NCBI GenBank assembly: GCA_024640885.1
Contig: JAHEEC010000013.1
Coordinates: forward strand, 1 to 59,774
DNA: 59,774 nt
Source: Bacteroidota bacterium
Lineage (GTDB): Bacteria > Bacteroidota > Bacteroidia > Bacteroidales > GCA-2748055
Direction: 5' to 3'
The notes beneath the pieces are model-generated. The model saw only the letters and a program-made list of their open reading frames with translations. It did no database searches and was not told the origin of the DNA. Below are positions 27,363 to 36,724 of this stretch, piece by piece. Both the position numbers and the translations under genes were made by a program. Numbering within the stretch: position 1 is the stretch's first letter; the number at the start of each line of letters is the position of its first letter.

Positions 27363-28505
27363 ATGGAATGTCAGAAACACCTTTTCCAGTTGCCCCCTGA
27401 AATCCACTACCTGAACTGCGGGTATATGTCACCCCTCATGAAATCTGTGGAGGAAAAGGGGATCGAAGGTATGCGCCGCAAGAGGAACCCGGTATTGATT
27501 AAACCGGTGGATTTCTTTACGGATGTGAAAGAGGTGCGGAAGAAATTCGGGGCAATGGTCAACTGCAATCCCATGCAAGTGGCAGTCATGCCCGCGGTCT
27601 CCTATGGGATGGGCAGTGTGATCAGGAATATTCCTTATACCAGGGGTCAGCACGCCATTACCCTGTCAGAAGAATTTCCCAGCTGTTACTATACTGCAGA
27701 GAGGTGGTGCAAGAACCACGGCGCAGAACTCAGGATCATTGCGCGCAAAGACGATCTGCCTCAAAGGGGGGAGGAGTGGAATGAGAGGATCCTGGAGGCC
27801 ATCCGCAGGGACACAGCTTTTGTGGTCATGGCTTCTGTGCACTGGATGAACGGGACTAAATTTGACCTGGAGCGCATCGGAGCCAGGTGCAGGGAGGTGG
27901 GGGCAAGGCTCATCGTGGATGGTTCCCAGTCAGTGGGCGCCCTGCCCATCGATGTGCAAAAGTCCGGGATCGACGCCCTGGTATGCGCCGCCTATAAATG
28001 GTTGATGGGTCCCTATTCAACGGCCATCTCCTATATCCATGAAGATTTTAATGAAGGGATTCCACTGGAAGAGTCCTGGATGACCCGGCCCAATGCGGAA
28101 CGGTTCGACCGTCTCACCAATTATGAGCAGGGATATAAGCCTGGTGCGGCAAGGTATGATGTGGGCCAGAGCAGCAATTTCATCGCGGTTCCCATGTTGA
28201 ATGAAGCGATGGGGCAACTCTTGCACTGGGGTATCCCCGATATTCAGCAATACTGCGGGGTGCTGGCAGAACCGCTGATCCGTTTTTTTCAGGAGATGGG
28301 TACCCCGGTGGATGGTGAATTGCACCGGGCAAATCACCTCATGGGGCTTCAGCTGCCTGACGGAAATGACGGTGTGGGCCTGGTGGAGGAACTGCAGCGA
28401 AGGAATGTATTTGTTTCACTGCGGGGCTCCAACATCCGAATCTCCATCAACGTATTCAACTCAGAGGAGGATATTAATGAGTTGATTGCCGCACTTAAAC
28501 AATAA
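27363..28505 (+). CDS. Class V aminotransferase-fold PLP enzyme
   Basis: The 380-residue protein has a fold-type I class V pattern: an N-terminal HYLNCGYMSPL, a substrate/PLP region with VDGSQSVGALPIDV, and the Schiff-base lysine K212 in CAAYKWLMGPY. It resembles isopenicillin-N-epimerase-like, kynureninase-like and cysteine desulfurase relatives. A desulfurase catalytic cysteine loop is not seen, so an epimerase or lyase on an amino acid is more likely. The substrate is unknown. It lies downstream of DUF1080 and upstream of the ECF sigma gene on the same strand. Confidence 0.85.
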   Translation: MECQKHLFQLPPEIHYLNCGYMSPLMKSVEEKGIEGMRRKRNPVLIKPVDFFTDVKEVRKKFGAMVNCNPMQVAVMPAVSYGMGSVIRNIPYTRGQHAITLSEEFPSCYYTAERWCKNHGAELRIIARKDDLPQRGEEWNERILEAIRRDTAFVVMASVHWMNGTKFDLERIGARCREVGARLIVDGSQSVGALPIDVQKSGIDALVCAAYKWLMGPYSTAISYIHEDFNEGIPLEESWMTRPNAERFDRLTNYEQGYKPGAARYDVGQSSNFIAVPMLNEAMGQLLHWGIPDIQQYCGVLAEPLIRFFQEMGTPVDGELHRANHLMGLQLPDGNDGVGLVEELQRRNVFVSLRGSNIRISINVFNSEEDINELIAALKQ

Positions 28506-28569
28506 AAGGCAGCTTCTATGTAGTTTTTTTTGCATTCCTGATACTAACTGTATACAAAGCCTCAGAGAT

Positions 28570-29085
28570 TTGAGCAAGCAGTTCACGGAAAAAGACAAGT
28601 CATATTTTGTGGATATGGTGTTTAACCATCTCGGGATCATTTACAAAATATGTAACCTCTATGCAGCCGAAGAGGATCGGGAGGACCTGAAGCAGGAGAT
28701 CGTTTACCAGCTCTGGAAATCCTTTCCCACCTTCAGGGGAGATTCAAAGTTCCAGTCATGGATGTACCGCGTGGCCCTCAATACGGCAATGCTTGGACTC
28801 CGTGCACAGAGAATAAAATATACCCGGCTTACCGACCAGGATGAAACGATTCCCGATGAGTCCTGGACCGGGTTCTCTCCCGATGAGAAGGTCAGGCAAT
28901 TGTATGCACATATTTCTAAACTCAAGGACCTGGATAAGACCATTATCTTTCTTTACCTGGAGGAGTGCTCCTATGAAGAGATTGCCGAAATTACCGGGAT
29001 CAGCACGAAAAATGTAAGTGTGAGACTGGTGAGGATCAGGGAGAAGCTCAGGAAGTTGTTTCACATTCAAAACTCCCCGGCATGA
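28570..29085 (+). CDS. ECF-type RNA polymerase sigma factor
   Basis: The protein has sigma region 2 (EDREDLKQEIVYQLWKSFPTF, then KFQSWMYRVALNTA) and region 4 (TIIFLYLEECSYEEIAEITGIS, then VSVRLVRIREKLRKL). The longest frame opens at TTG 28486 inside the previous gene, which is unlikely. The TTG at 28570 (LSKQF), preceded by a purine-rich CAGAGA, gives 171 residues and keeps all of region 2; this start is a judgement. It overlaps the next gene by 4 nt (ATGA), so it is translationally coupled to a membrane protein that is probably its anti-sigma factor. Confidence 0.9.
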   Translation: MSKQFTEKDKSYFVDMVFNHLGIIYKICNLYAAEEDREDLKQEIVYQLWKSFPTFRGDSKFQSWMYRVALNTAMLGLRAQRIKYTRLTDQDETIPDESWTGFSPDEKVRQLYAHISKLKDLDKTIIFLYLEECSYEEIAEITGISTKNVSVRLVRIREKLRKLFHIQNSPA

Positions 29086-29792
29086 AAAAGGATGAGCTGA
29101 TCAATATATGGAAGAAAGGGGATGACCTGATGTTCAGGGACGAAAAAACTGACAAAGCCATGATTACACAATACATCAATGAAAAGACACTGAAAGGGGG
29201 CCGCAGCATTCACTTCAATATCATCTTTTACTGGTTTATCCAGGTCGTAAACCTTATTCTTCTTTCACTGAACCTGGCCGGTTATATGAATAATCCTGCC
29301 ATGATCTGGATCCTTATACCCCAGCTTTTAGCCACCATCGGGATCATGGTCTTTGGGATAGATATTTTTTATAAACTCCGGGAGATCAATAATTATAGTG
29401 AATCGCTACACAGTTTAATCACAAGGCAACTAAAGTTCTTCAAGAAACCTTACGAGCTGTGGCTGATCCTATCCTCCATTTCAGTCCTCATCCTGACCAT
29501 CAATCTGGGCCTCTATGTTGACAATGACAATGGTACCTATACCATCAACCACAAGTGGGTGTTCATCTTTGTCGCCATGGGAATGCTATTGTTTATATAT
29601 GGCACACAGAAGCTGGCCAGCCTCTTTAACCTCCACTCTTTAAAGGCATACCTTTCTGATCTTCAAAAGGGTGTGTTGGAAGAGAGTGAAAAACTGGAAC
29701 AATCGAAAAAGAGACTCATATGGCTCTATCTGGCCATTTTCATTATTCTTACTGCGACACTTATACTTGGAATCCTGAAGGCCATAAAATAA
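29082..29792 (+). CDS. Multi-pass membrane protein, probable anti-sigma partner
   Basis: The 236-residue protein begins with a charged cytoplasmic region (KKDELINIWKKGDDLMF). It has five predicted membrane segments near residues 45-66, 72-92, 124-145, 157-175 and 212-232, and a charged stretch (LEESEKLEQSKKRL) before the last. I recognise no named domain. Start overlap with the ECF sigma gene and the membrane location make an anti-sigma role likely, as in many Bacteroidota sigma/membrane pairs. It lacks the short single-TM FecR-like layout, so it is a different kind of partner. Confidence 0.7.
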   Translation: MKKDELINIWKKGDDLMFRDEKTDKAMITQYINEKTLKGGRSIHFNIIFYWFIQVVNLILLSLNLAGYMNNPAMIWILIPQLLATIGIMVFGIDIFYKLREINNYSESLHSLITRQLKFFKKPYELWLILSSISVLILTINLGLYVDNDNGTYTINHKWVFIFVAMGMLLFIYGTQKLASLFNLHSLKAYLSDLQKGVLEESEKLEQSKKRLIWLYLAIFIILTATLILGILKAIK

Positions 29793-29828
29793 TCCCCTTA
29801 GCCGGGTGCGGGTGCGGGCTGTTTGGTA

Positions 29829-30443
29829 TCACGAATTGCCCGCTCCGGCATCTCCGGCTTTTTTCAAAGCTTTTGAGTAGTCTTCCCTGGTATCAATATC
29901 AACCAGGATTCCGGGCTCATCCACATCCACCTCGAGCACATCCTCAGGAAAGAGGTGCATCAGGGACCGGAGCCCCTCTTCCAGATCCAGCCTGGAAATA
30001 TCCCGTCTGTATTTCATGTCCACCAGAAGGGGGTGACCCCGGCGGTGGTGATGGACGGGGATTACAATTCCGGATAGTGCATCATTGTAGGCTTTGACAA
30101 CGGCATTGGTGATCGCCGGCGGAATATTGGGCTGGTCGCCCAGGTAGATCAGGACTGCGTTGGCATCCTCAGGGATAGCCTCGATGCCGCACATGACCGA
30201 GGAAAGCATCCCCTTTTCGGGTTTTGGATTTAGAATGATCTTCACCGGCTTATGTGCAATGATCTCCGTGATCCTGGCATTGTCGGCCCCGAGGACAACC
30301 ACCGCCTTCTCGATTACGGACCCCAGGACATTGTCAACGACCCTTTCAATCATGGTGCTCCCTTCATAGGGCAGCAGGAGTTTCTGGGTCCCCATGCGAG
30401 TGGAGGAGCCTGCCGCCAGGATGATGGCCCAGTTATCTTTCAT
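29829..30443 (-). CDS. MobA/MocA-like nucleotidyltransferase (molybdenum cofactor cytidylyl/guanylyltransferase)
   Basis: This 204-residue single-domain protein carries IILAAGSSTRMGTQKLLLP, the NTP-binding signature of MobA/MocA-like transferases. A metal-binding GDQP and RRGHPLLV follow. MocA attaches CMP to molybdopterin for xanthine-dehydrogenase-type enzymes. It overlaps the XdhC-family gene by 11 nt, and XdhC binds and delivers that cofactor, which supports MocA over MobA. The molybdenum hydroxylase itself is not in the window. Confidence 0.85.
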   Translation of the reverse strand: MKDNWAIILAAGSSTRMGTQKLLLPYEGSTMIERVVDNVLGSVIEKAVVVLGADNARITEIIAHKPVKIILNPKPEKGMLSSVMCGIEAIPEDANAVLIYLGDQPNIPPAITNAVVKAYNDALSGIVIPVHHHRRGHPLLVDMKYRRDISRLDLEEGLRSLMHLFPEDVLEVDVDEPGILVDIDTREDYSKALKKAGDAGAGNS

Positions 30444-31509
30444 TCTCCTTGTTTTTCAGGGATCTAACACTTACCAGCTGCGCAGCGATGCTTACTGCAA
30501 TCTCCTGGACACTTTTCGACCCGATGTCAAGGCCTATGGGAGCCTGGATTTTCGACCACTCGGCGGGAGTGGCCAGCCCCTCGGAGAGGAACCGTTTTTT
30601 CAAAACCCCCACCTTGTGGGTGCTCCCGATCATTCCCACATAGGCAGCATCAATGCCAATGCAGGGTAACAACGCCTCGGCATCTTGTGTATGCCCCCTT
30701 GTCACAATCACGATATAGGTGTCGGGTCCGCTGGCCATTTCACCCAGGGCTTTCCCAAACTTCTGCACGATCAGGTGATCGGCATCGGGGATGTTCACCT
30801 GGTTTGCATATTCCGGCCGGTCATCGATGACCGTCACCTCAAACTCAAGCAGCTTTCCAATGTGTGCAAGTGCTTTCCCCACATGGCCGGCCCCTGCGAT
30901 GACAAGCCTTGGCAACGGGTTCACAGCTTCCAGGAATAGTCCCTCAAATGGGGAGGGCTGAGACCGGGGTAACTCGATCTCTTTGAAACCGCTGCCGGTA
31001 CTTCCACTGATGGAGCGGGAGAGCACCTCCATGAGCTGAGGGCTAAACTTCTCTGGCAGGGAGTGAACGTTTTCCTTGGTGACCCAGTACCTTTCCAGGG
31101 TTCTTCCTTGTTTGGTTGCCCTGCCAATTGCAGTAAGCAGATATCCCCCCTTTCGCCCCTCCAGGGATCGCTCCATCTCATCAAGTGCCTTCAGGTGTTT
31201 TGCCGGATTGGCATCAACCAGTACCACAGCCTCTCCTCCGCAGATGGCGCCCTCTTCACCGGGGCGGGCGTCAAGGTCAAAGAAGTACTGTTCGGACTGC
31301 CCTGTAGTGAATGTCTTTGTGGCAATATGGTGCACCTCACCCTCCAGGATCCCCCCTCCAACGGTTCCGGCCATAAGCCCTTTCTCCCCGAAGAGCGCGG
31401 TACTTCCCGGCTTCTGGGGAGTGGAGCCTGAGGTCCGGATCACGGTTGCCGTAACGATCCGCAATCCCGTTTTTAATAGTTCAAGTATTTCCTTATGGAT
31501 GCCGTTCAT
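30433..31509 (-). CDS. XdhC/CoxI family molybdenum hydroxylase maturation factor
   Basis: The 358-residue protein has the XdhC N-terminal domain (SGSTPQKPGSTALF and GTVGGGILEGEV, residues about 25-60) and a C-terminal Rossmann fold with VIAGAGHVGKALA. XdhC-family proteins bind molybdopterin, help its sulfuration and deliver it to xanthine dehydrogenase. It precedes and overlaps the MocA-like gene, so the two form a cofactor-maturation operon. Its client enzyme is not present in this window, so either it is elsewhere or the pair serves another molybdoenzyme. Confidence 0.9.
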   Translation of the reverse strand: MNGIHKEILELLKTGLRIVTATVIRTSGSTPQKPGSTALFGEKGLMAGTVGGGILEGEVHHIATKTFTTGQSEQYFFDLDARPGEEGAICGGEAVVLVDANPAKHLKALDEMERSLEGRKGGYLLTAIGRATKQGRTLERYWVTKENVHSLPEKFSPQLMEVLSRSISGSTGSGFKEIELPRSQPSPFEGLFLEAVNPLPRLVIAGAGHVGKALAHIGKLLEFEVTVIDDRPEYANQVNIPDADHLIVQKFGKALGEMASGPDTYIVIVTRGHTQDAEALLPCIGIDAAYVGMIGSTHKVGVLKKRFLSEGLATPAEWSKIQAPIGLDIGSKSVQEIAVSIAAQLVSVRSLKNKENER

Positions 31510-31686
31510 CAGGATATTTTCAGATCCGTATCAAATAATCTTTCCATTTCAATCCCAGGTCCGGATTTAATGGTTTTTGGAGCCACGCCGAATGTGGTTT
31601 TTGATATATAAATATAGGATTTTAATTGACTAAGCAAACCGGATTTAGTAACTTGTAAAGATCATGTTTCCTTAATCTTTTATGTC

Positions 31687-32094
31687 ATGGAGAATCATTG
31701 CATATGTCCGCATTGCAGGGGACATTTGAGGGTTGGGGAGTACATTGTTTTAAAAATCCGGAATTCGAGAAGGGAGAAAGGGTTGCTGCTGTTACATTGT
31801 GAAAGTGAGGGATATACCAGCATGAAGCATCCCAATCTTAATTTCAGGGAGGGGGAGAGGATCGATTACTTCTGTCCCCTTTGCATGCAAAGCCTCGATG
31901 CGGCTGAAGATGAGAACCTGGTCAGGGTGATCATGATTGATCCCCAGCACACCGAGCATGAAATCTACTTCTCCCGCATTGCGGGAAAACAAGGTACTTA
32001 CCCCCTTTCTGGAGAAGAGGTCAACGCGACCGCAGAGCATTCCAGCCGTTACACCCATTTCAACATGTCCGATGAGTTGTTCCAATACCTGTAG
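31687..32094 (+). CDS. Hypothetical protein with zinc-ribbon-like cysteine pairs
   Basis: This 135-residue protein has C7-P-H-C10 (with an extra Cys5) and a second C-P-L-C pair near residue 68. Further Cys or His residues may complete a zinc ribbon. Between them is a strand-rich LLLLHCESEGY segment. No signal or membrane segment is seen. I do not recognise a named family. It is the first plus-strand gene after the XdhC operon, with 177 nt of AT-rich upstream DNA, and precedes pirin by 56 nt. Confidence 0.7.
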   Translation: MENHCICPHCRGHLRVGEYIVLKIRNSRREKGLLLLHCESEGYTSMKHPNLNFREGERIDYFCPLCMQSLDAAEDENLVRVIMIDPQHTEHEIYFSRIAGKQGTYPLSGEEVNATAEHSSRYTHFNMSDELFQYL

Positions 32095-32150
32095 GACCGG
32101 ACCCTTGTAACAAAATTGCTGTTTCGTTGTTATTCCCTTAAACCAAGGAG

Positions 32151-33188
32151 ATGGAAATTCACAACGAAACAGGTGATTTGATACGGGTAGAAGAGCTAGG
32201 ATTTCCCTGGACCACCAGGGATCCTTTCCTGTTCTGCGTGTATCACTCGGATGCCTACCCCAGAGGCAATGAAAAATTTGGACCCGATGCCTCTCTTGAA
32301 GGCAGGAACCTGGGTAATGATTTTGTGGTGAAGGATGGTTGGCGCATGTATCACGGAACCGAAGTGCCGGGATTCCCGGTACATCCCCATCGCGGATTCG
32401 AGACTGTGACAGTGGTACGCAAAGGGCTCGTTGACCATTCAGATTCAATGGGGGGAGCTGGCAGGTACGGAGATGGGGATGTGCAATGGATGACCGCAGG
32501 GAAAGGCATCCAACATGCTGAAATGTTTCCTCTCCTCAAGAGGGATGAGCCTAACCCGCTGGAGCTTTTCCAGATCTGGCTCAACCTGCCCCGTGCAAAG
32601 AAACTTGTGGAGCCCCACTATGCCATGCTATGGAAGGAAGAGATCCGCGACTATGAGGTGAAGGATCAAAACGGACTCGGAACCAGGGTTGAAGTGGTGG
32701 CCGGCTCTTTGCCCGGTGTGAAGGCACCCGATCCTGCTCCTGATTCATGGGCAGCCGATCCTTCCAATGAAGTGGCGATCTGGTATTTTCAGATGGAAGC
32801 CGGTGCCGAATGGGTCATCCCTCCGGCTTCAAAAGGGATCAACCGGAGCCTCTATTTCTTTGAAGGAGACAGGGTCGGCATCAATTCGCAATCCTTTGTT
32901 TCGGGGAATATGATGGAATTGCTATCCCATCGAAAGATCCGGCTTGTCAATGGAAATTCCATAAGCAGGTTCCTGCTGCTTCAGGGAAAGCCCATGAATG
33001 AACCTGTGGTAAGTTATGGCCCCTTTGTCATGAATACCCGGGAGGAGATACAACAGACCTACCAGGAATACCAGGCAACCAGGTTTGGCGGGTGGCCATG
33101 GTCAAGGCATGACCAGGTTCATGGTGCTGACCGGGGCCGGTTTGCCAGGTTTACCGATGGCACCGAGAAGATGCCTCCGTTGCAATGA
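32151..33188 (+). CDS. Pirin family protein
   Basis: The 345-residue protein is a bicupin of pirin type. The metal-binding set H78, H80 (VHPHRGFET), H122 and E124 (IQHAEMF) matches the H-x-H and H-x-E pattern known in human pirin. A C-terminal cupin ends with [16 protein letters not shown], another family mark. Pirins bind iron and some are quercetin-dioxygenase-like; bacterial roles vary and the substrate is not evident. It is slightly longer than the usual 230-300 residues, owing to an N-terminal extension and a C-terminal tail. Confidence 0.93.
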   Translation: MEIHNETGDLIRVEELGFPWTTRDPFLFCVYHSDAYPRGNEKFGPDASLEGRNLGNDFVVKDGWRMYHGTEVPGFPVHPHRGFETVTVVRKGLVDHSDSMGGAGRYGDGDVQWMTAGKGIQHAEMFPLLKRDEPNPLELFQIWLNLPRAKKLVEPHYAMLWKEEIRDYEVKDQNGLGTRVEVVAGSLPGVKAPDPAPDSWAADPSNEVAIWYFQMEAGAEWVIPPASKGINRSLYFFEGDRVGINSQSFVSGNMMELLSHRKIRLVNGNSISRFLLLQGKPMNEPVVSYGPFVMNTREEIQQTYQEYQATRFGGWPWSRHDQVHGADRGRFARFTDGTEKMPPLQ

Positions 33189-33196
33189 CCTGTTTT

Positions 33197-34798
33197 TCAT
33201 TTCCGGGATTCATATAACAGCCAGGTATCCGGATCGAGGATTATTTCGGCGGGTTTGAAATCAGAGTATATGGTAAATTCCTGTCTGGGTGCATTGATTG
33301 CAACGGTCTCTCTGAAAGAGTGACCCTTCCCATCCCTGAATTCTATCTCCAATGGAAATTCAAACACGCACTGTGACTGATGCTGAACGATGGTAAAGTT
33401 GATCTTTTTGGCCCTGTACTTCCATTCGTGCGAGAGCACAGGATGCCCCGGCTCGAAGAACCATTGTCTGAAAAATAACTCAAAATCCCTGCCTGAAAGT
33501 GATTCCACCACCCGCTGGAAATCCCCGGTAAGGGCATTGCTGTATTTGAACTCCTCGTAAAAAGTGCGGAGGCATTCCCGGAATAAATCATCACCCAGTT
33601 CCCTTCTGAGCATATGGAGAACCCAGCCGGCTTTATCGTAGCTGTTGGCGTTCAGGAGCCGGATCGATACATCGAGGGTGGTATCCACAATGGGAGCTAA
33701 CCTGCGCCTGGAAAATCTCATCACCTGGTCCCTCTCGTCCTCCAGCGAGGCCACAAAAACCCCCCTTCCATGCACCTGCTCCAGGTAGAGATCGGCCAGG
33801 TAAGTGGCAAAACCCTCGCTGATCCAGACATGGTGCCAGTCCAGTTCTGAAAGGGCATCCCCGTACCACTGATGTGCAATTTCATGGGCAAACAGGGTCT
33901 CGGGTACCCGCTTCCCGGTCACGGTCGATTCGCTGTAAAAAATGCAGCTGGCATTTTCCATTCCACCAAAGACGGTTTTAGACTGGACATTGGCCAGTTT
34001 GGAGAAAGGGTAGGGGGCGATGTAGGATTCAAAGAAGTCCAGGGGCCTGATGGCAATGCTGTAATCATGGAATCCCTCGTCTCTGTTCTGGGGATAGACC
34101 CAGGAGGAAACGGGAATGCCTGATGCGCTCTTTAAATCCTGGACCGCAAAGGGACTCACGCCGATCACCATCATTTTGGTGGAGAGGGGAACCTCGCACT
34201 TCCAGTTTGAGTTGATGCGGCCATCTTCCCGGCTTTCACCGATCCGGGTGCCGATGGATACGATTTTGTAATGGCCCGGTGCGTGTACCACGAATTCAGC
34301 CAGTGCTTTGTCCGACGGATGGTCCACCACGGGCAGCCAGTGATGTGCCCGGTCGGGCCAGTTATCTCCAAAGAAGGTACGGTCACCGAACTTATTTTGA
34401 GAGATGATGAGCCCATCCCCTGGGACTCCCTCATAGTCTATCTGGAAATTATGCAATGCGCCCTGCTTTGCGTCCTGAACGGCAATGATCAGCCTGTCAT
34501 CCCGGTGCACAAAATCCGCCTCTTTTCCATCCTCCAGCACCCCGGTCACTACCATCCCCGTCCCATGGCTGCTCCTGCATTTCAGATCCAGGGAGAAGCT
34601 GTCCACTCCCTTTTTAAACAGGAGCTCCACCAGCGCCCTTCCCCTGATGATGTCTGTGGAATCATTCAGGTCCAGTTCAAAACAGTAACTCTGTACATCA
34701 ACGGCCTCGAACCTTTCAGTCCGCTCCTGGCCAACCAGCGGATTGATGCAGGTTGTGGTGACGATGAAGAAGAAGCTCAGGGATTGAATCAATTTCAT
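33197..34798 (-). CDS. M1 family zinc metallopeptidase, exported
   Basis: The start is the ATG at 34798, which opens a signal peptide ending near PLVGQ; a longer frame adds 45 residues that would bury it. The 533-residue product has the exopeptidase motif GGMEN, zinc site H305-E-I-A-H309 and third ligand E328 in WISEGFATYL. The N-terminal beta domain and the catalytic helical domain are complete. A long C-terminal ERAP-type domain is lacking, as in the short form of M1 common in Bacteroidota. It probably trims peptides outside the cytoplasm and is convergent with pirin. Confidence 0.92.
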   Translation of the reverse strand: MKLIQSLSFFFIVTTTCINPLVGQERTERFEAVDVQSYCFELDLNDSTDIIRGRALVELLFKKGVDSFSLDLKCRSSHGTGMVVTGVLEDGKEADFVHRDDRLIIAVQDAKQGALHNFQIDYEGVPGDGLIISQNKFGDRTFFGDNWPDRAHHWLPVVDHPSDKALAEFVVHAPGHYKIVSIGTRIGESREDGRINSNWKCEVPLSTKMMVIGVSPFAVQDLKSASGIPVSSWVYPQNRDEGFHDYSIAIRPLDFFESYIAPYPFSKLANVQSKTVFGGMENASCIFYSESTVTGKRVPETLFAHEIAHQWYGDALSELDWHHVWISEGFATYLADLYLEQVHGRGVFVASLEDERDQVMRFSRRRLAPIVDTTLDVSIRLLNANSYDKAGWVLHMLRRELGDDLFRECLRTFYEEFKYSNALTGDFQRVVESLSGRDFELFFRQWFFEPGHPVLSHEWKYRAKKINFTIVQHQSQCVFEFPLEIEFRDGKGHSFRETVAINAPRQEFTIYSDFKPAEIILDPDTWLLYESRK

Positions 34799-34952
34799 TT
34801 TAAACAGTGGATCATTGGGATGCAATTTAAAAATATTCTCAACATGTGAAATCTTTCGTATTTTTATGGATGGAGTGCTTGGATTCATCTCCCCTGGGGG
34901 TAAGGTCGCCAGTAATCTGCCATGAAGATGCAAAAAGTAAAAAAAAGGAAGA

Positions 34953-34960
34953 TATATTTG
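34953..34960 (+). promoter_or_regulatory. Bacteroidota-type -7 promoter box (TATATTTG)
   Basis: This is an exact match to TAnnTTTG, 44 nt before the start at 35005. No clear TTTG -33 element lies at the usual distance, so it is a candidate. Confidence 0.45.
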
Positions 34961-35004
34961 CAGGAGGAGTTGATTCCAGGGGCATCCGGAAATAAAGAGT
35001 AAAT

Positions 35005-36000
35005 ATGAATGTATTAGTTACGGGAGGTGGTGGCTTTATGGGTATGGCCTTGATCAAAAGGCTGATCAAGGAGGGGCATAAGGTGACCAGCATTTCAAGA
35101 CGGGAATATCCACTGCACTGGGCCCTGGGCATCAACAGCATCCAGGCCGATATACGGGACCTGGAGTCCATCGAAAAGGCATGCAAAGACAGGGATGTGG
35201 TCTTTCACCTTGCGGCCAAGGTCGGAATATGGGGTGCCTATAACGACTACTACTCGACCAATGTTTCGGGAACATTAAATGTCATCAAAGCCTGCAGGAA
35301 ACAGGGCGTGAACCGGATCGTTTTCACGAGCTCCTCCAGTGTTGTATTTGATGGTTCCGATCTTGACGGGATTGATGAATCCTACCCATACCCGGAGCAT
35401 CATGGTTCTCACTATGCTGCCACCAAAGCCATGGCCGAGCGGTTGATCATCGAAGCAAACAGTGAGACCCTTAAAACAATATCACTTCGGCCTCACCTGG
35501 TGTGGGGCCCATACGATGCGCATATCGTCCCGGGCATCCTGAAAAGGGCCTCATCGGGAAGGTTAAGACGCATTGGGGACCATGAACATTTTATTGATAC
35601 CACCTATATTGATAACATGATCGACGCCCTTATGCTTGCCATGAATGCACTTGAATCGAAGCCTCAGGCGGCAGGGCGTAATTTATTCATTACCAACGGA
35701 GAACCGGCTAGGGTCTGGGATTTTATTAATTCGATCATCCAGATCGCCGGCCATAAACCTGTGCAAAAGAAGATACCCGAGCGGATGGCCCTGATTGCTG
35801 CAGGGATTGCGGAAAGATTTAACAAGACATTTAAGCCCGGAACGGAACCATTTATGACCCGTTTTGCCATCCGGGAGCTTTGCACAAACCACTGGTTTGA
35901 TATCTCCGCTGCCAGGGAAGTACTTGGATATGAACCCCGCGTCAGTTACGCCGAAGGCTTTAAACATCTCAAAGAATACCTGAAGATCGGAAGGAGATAA
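35005..36000 (+). CDS. NAD(P)-dependent short-chain reductase of the 3-beta-HSD/OleD-like group
   Basis: The 331-residue extended SDR has the nucleotide-binding motif VTGGGGFMG at residues 5-13, then VFHLAAKVGIWGAYNDYYSTN and TSSSSVVFDG. The catalytic pair is in HYAATKA (Tyr and Lys). The pattern resembles OleD-type 2-alkyl-3-oxoalkanoate reductases and 3-beta-hydroxysteroid dehydrogenases. The usual partners OleA, OleB and OleC are absent nearby, so the substrate is unclear. It probably reduces or dehydrogenates a hydroxy/keto group on a lipid or sugar nucleotide. Confidence 0.85.
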   Translation: MNVLVTGGGGFMGMALIKRLIKEGHKVTSISRREYPLHWALGINSIQADIRDLESIEKACKDRDVVFHLAAKVGIWGAYNDYYSTNVSGTLNVIKACRKQGVNRIVFTSSSSVVFDGSDLDGIDESYPYPEHHGSHYAATKAMAERLIIEANSETLKTISLRPHLVWGPYDAHIVPGILKRASSGRLRRIGDHEHFIDTTYIDNMIDALMLAMNALESKPQAAGRNLFITNGEPARVWDFINSIIQIAGHKPVQKKIPERMALIAAGIAERFNKTFKPGTEPFMTRFAIRELCTNHWFDISAAREVLGYEPRVSYAEGFKHLKEYLKIGRR

Positions 36001-36022
36001 TTGGTCTTCCGGGGCAGGAGGA

Positions 36023-36679
36023 TTACTTCTCTGATTTCTTGAAGCTGATGGCCATACCCCCGCCATTGCTGTCCACGTTGGTCTCATAATTCCCAAGACC
36101 CTGAAGGAACTCAAGGTAATCGGAGTTTCCACCCCGCCCCCCCCGTGCAGAGACATTGTGTGTGGTGTAACATCCCCCCACCTTCAGTTTGGGATCCACG
36201 GCAAGGAAATAGTTGCGGTACCATCCTTTGTCCGCATCGCTGAACACAAAATCAAAGGGCCCTTTTAGCTGGGGGACCAGGTCATGGGCATTTGCCAGCC
36301 TGGCATCAATAATGTGGTCGACGCCCGCCTCCTTGAAATTCTCCAGCGCTTCCCTGTACCTGCTTTCGTCCAGTTCGATGGTGGTCAGTTTACCCCCGGT
36401 CTTGCTCAATGCCCAGGCCATCCAGATCCCCGAATGCCCGGTGGAGGTCCCTATCTCGAGAGCCTCCGTGTAATTGTTCTTGACGATCAGGTCATGCAAC
36501 AATTGCCCGTCACTGGCCGGAACATTCATGTCATACCATTGCCTGGAATGGGCATCAAGGAAAGCTTTTACTTTCCTGTCGATGGTCGACTGATCGGTCT
36601 GCTGGGAGTAACAGTTTAGCATGACAATTGCCAGGGGCAGAATAAGGAACGGATAAGGCCTGATGTGTAGTCGTTTCAT
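36023..36679 (-). CDS. Exported class I O-methyltransferase-like protein
   Basis: The 218-residue protein has a hydrophobic N-terminus with LNCYSQQ at 21-27, which looks like an export signal. It then follows the COMT-like methyltransferase fold: EALEIGTSTGHSGIWMA (SAM site), TTIELDESRYREA and FVFSDADKGWYRNYF. These enzymes normally work in the cytoplasm where SAM is made, so an exported version is odd. Either the start is internal or the protein is anchored on the inner membrane. No obvious substrate partner is next to it. Confidence 0.8.
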   Translation of the reverse strand: MKRLHIRPYPFLILPLAIVMLNCYSQQTDQSTIDRKVKAFLDAHSRQWYDMNVPASDGQLLHDLIVKNNYTEALEIGTSTGHSGIWMAWALSKTGGKLTTIELDESRYREALENFKEAGVDHIIDARLANAHDLVPQLKGPFDFVFSDADKGWYRNYFLAVDPKLKVGGCYTTHNVSARGGRGGNSDYLEFLQGLGNYETNVDSNGGGMAISFKKSEK

Positions 36680-36724
36680 AAAATCAATTTACAATTTTTT
36701 TTTCTGTAATTTCAAAAATTAAAA

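Noticed and set aside
35005..36000. Olefin biosynthesis (ole) cluster
   Set aside because: The reductase looks OleD-like, but OleA/B/C homologues are absent; the ligase at 39548 is a standard acetyl-CoA synthetase.
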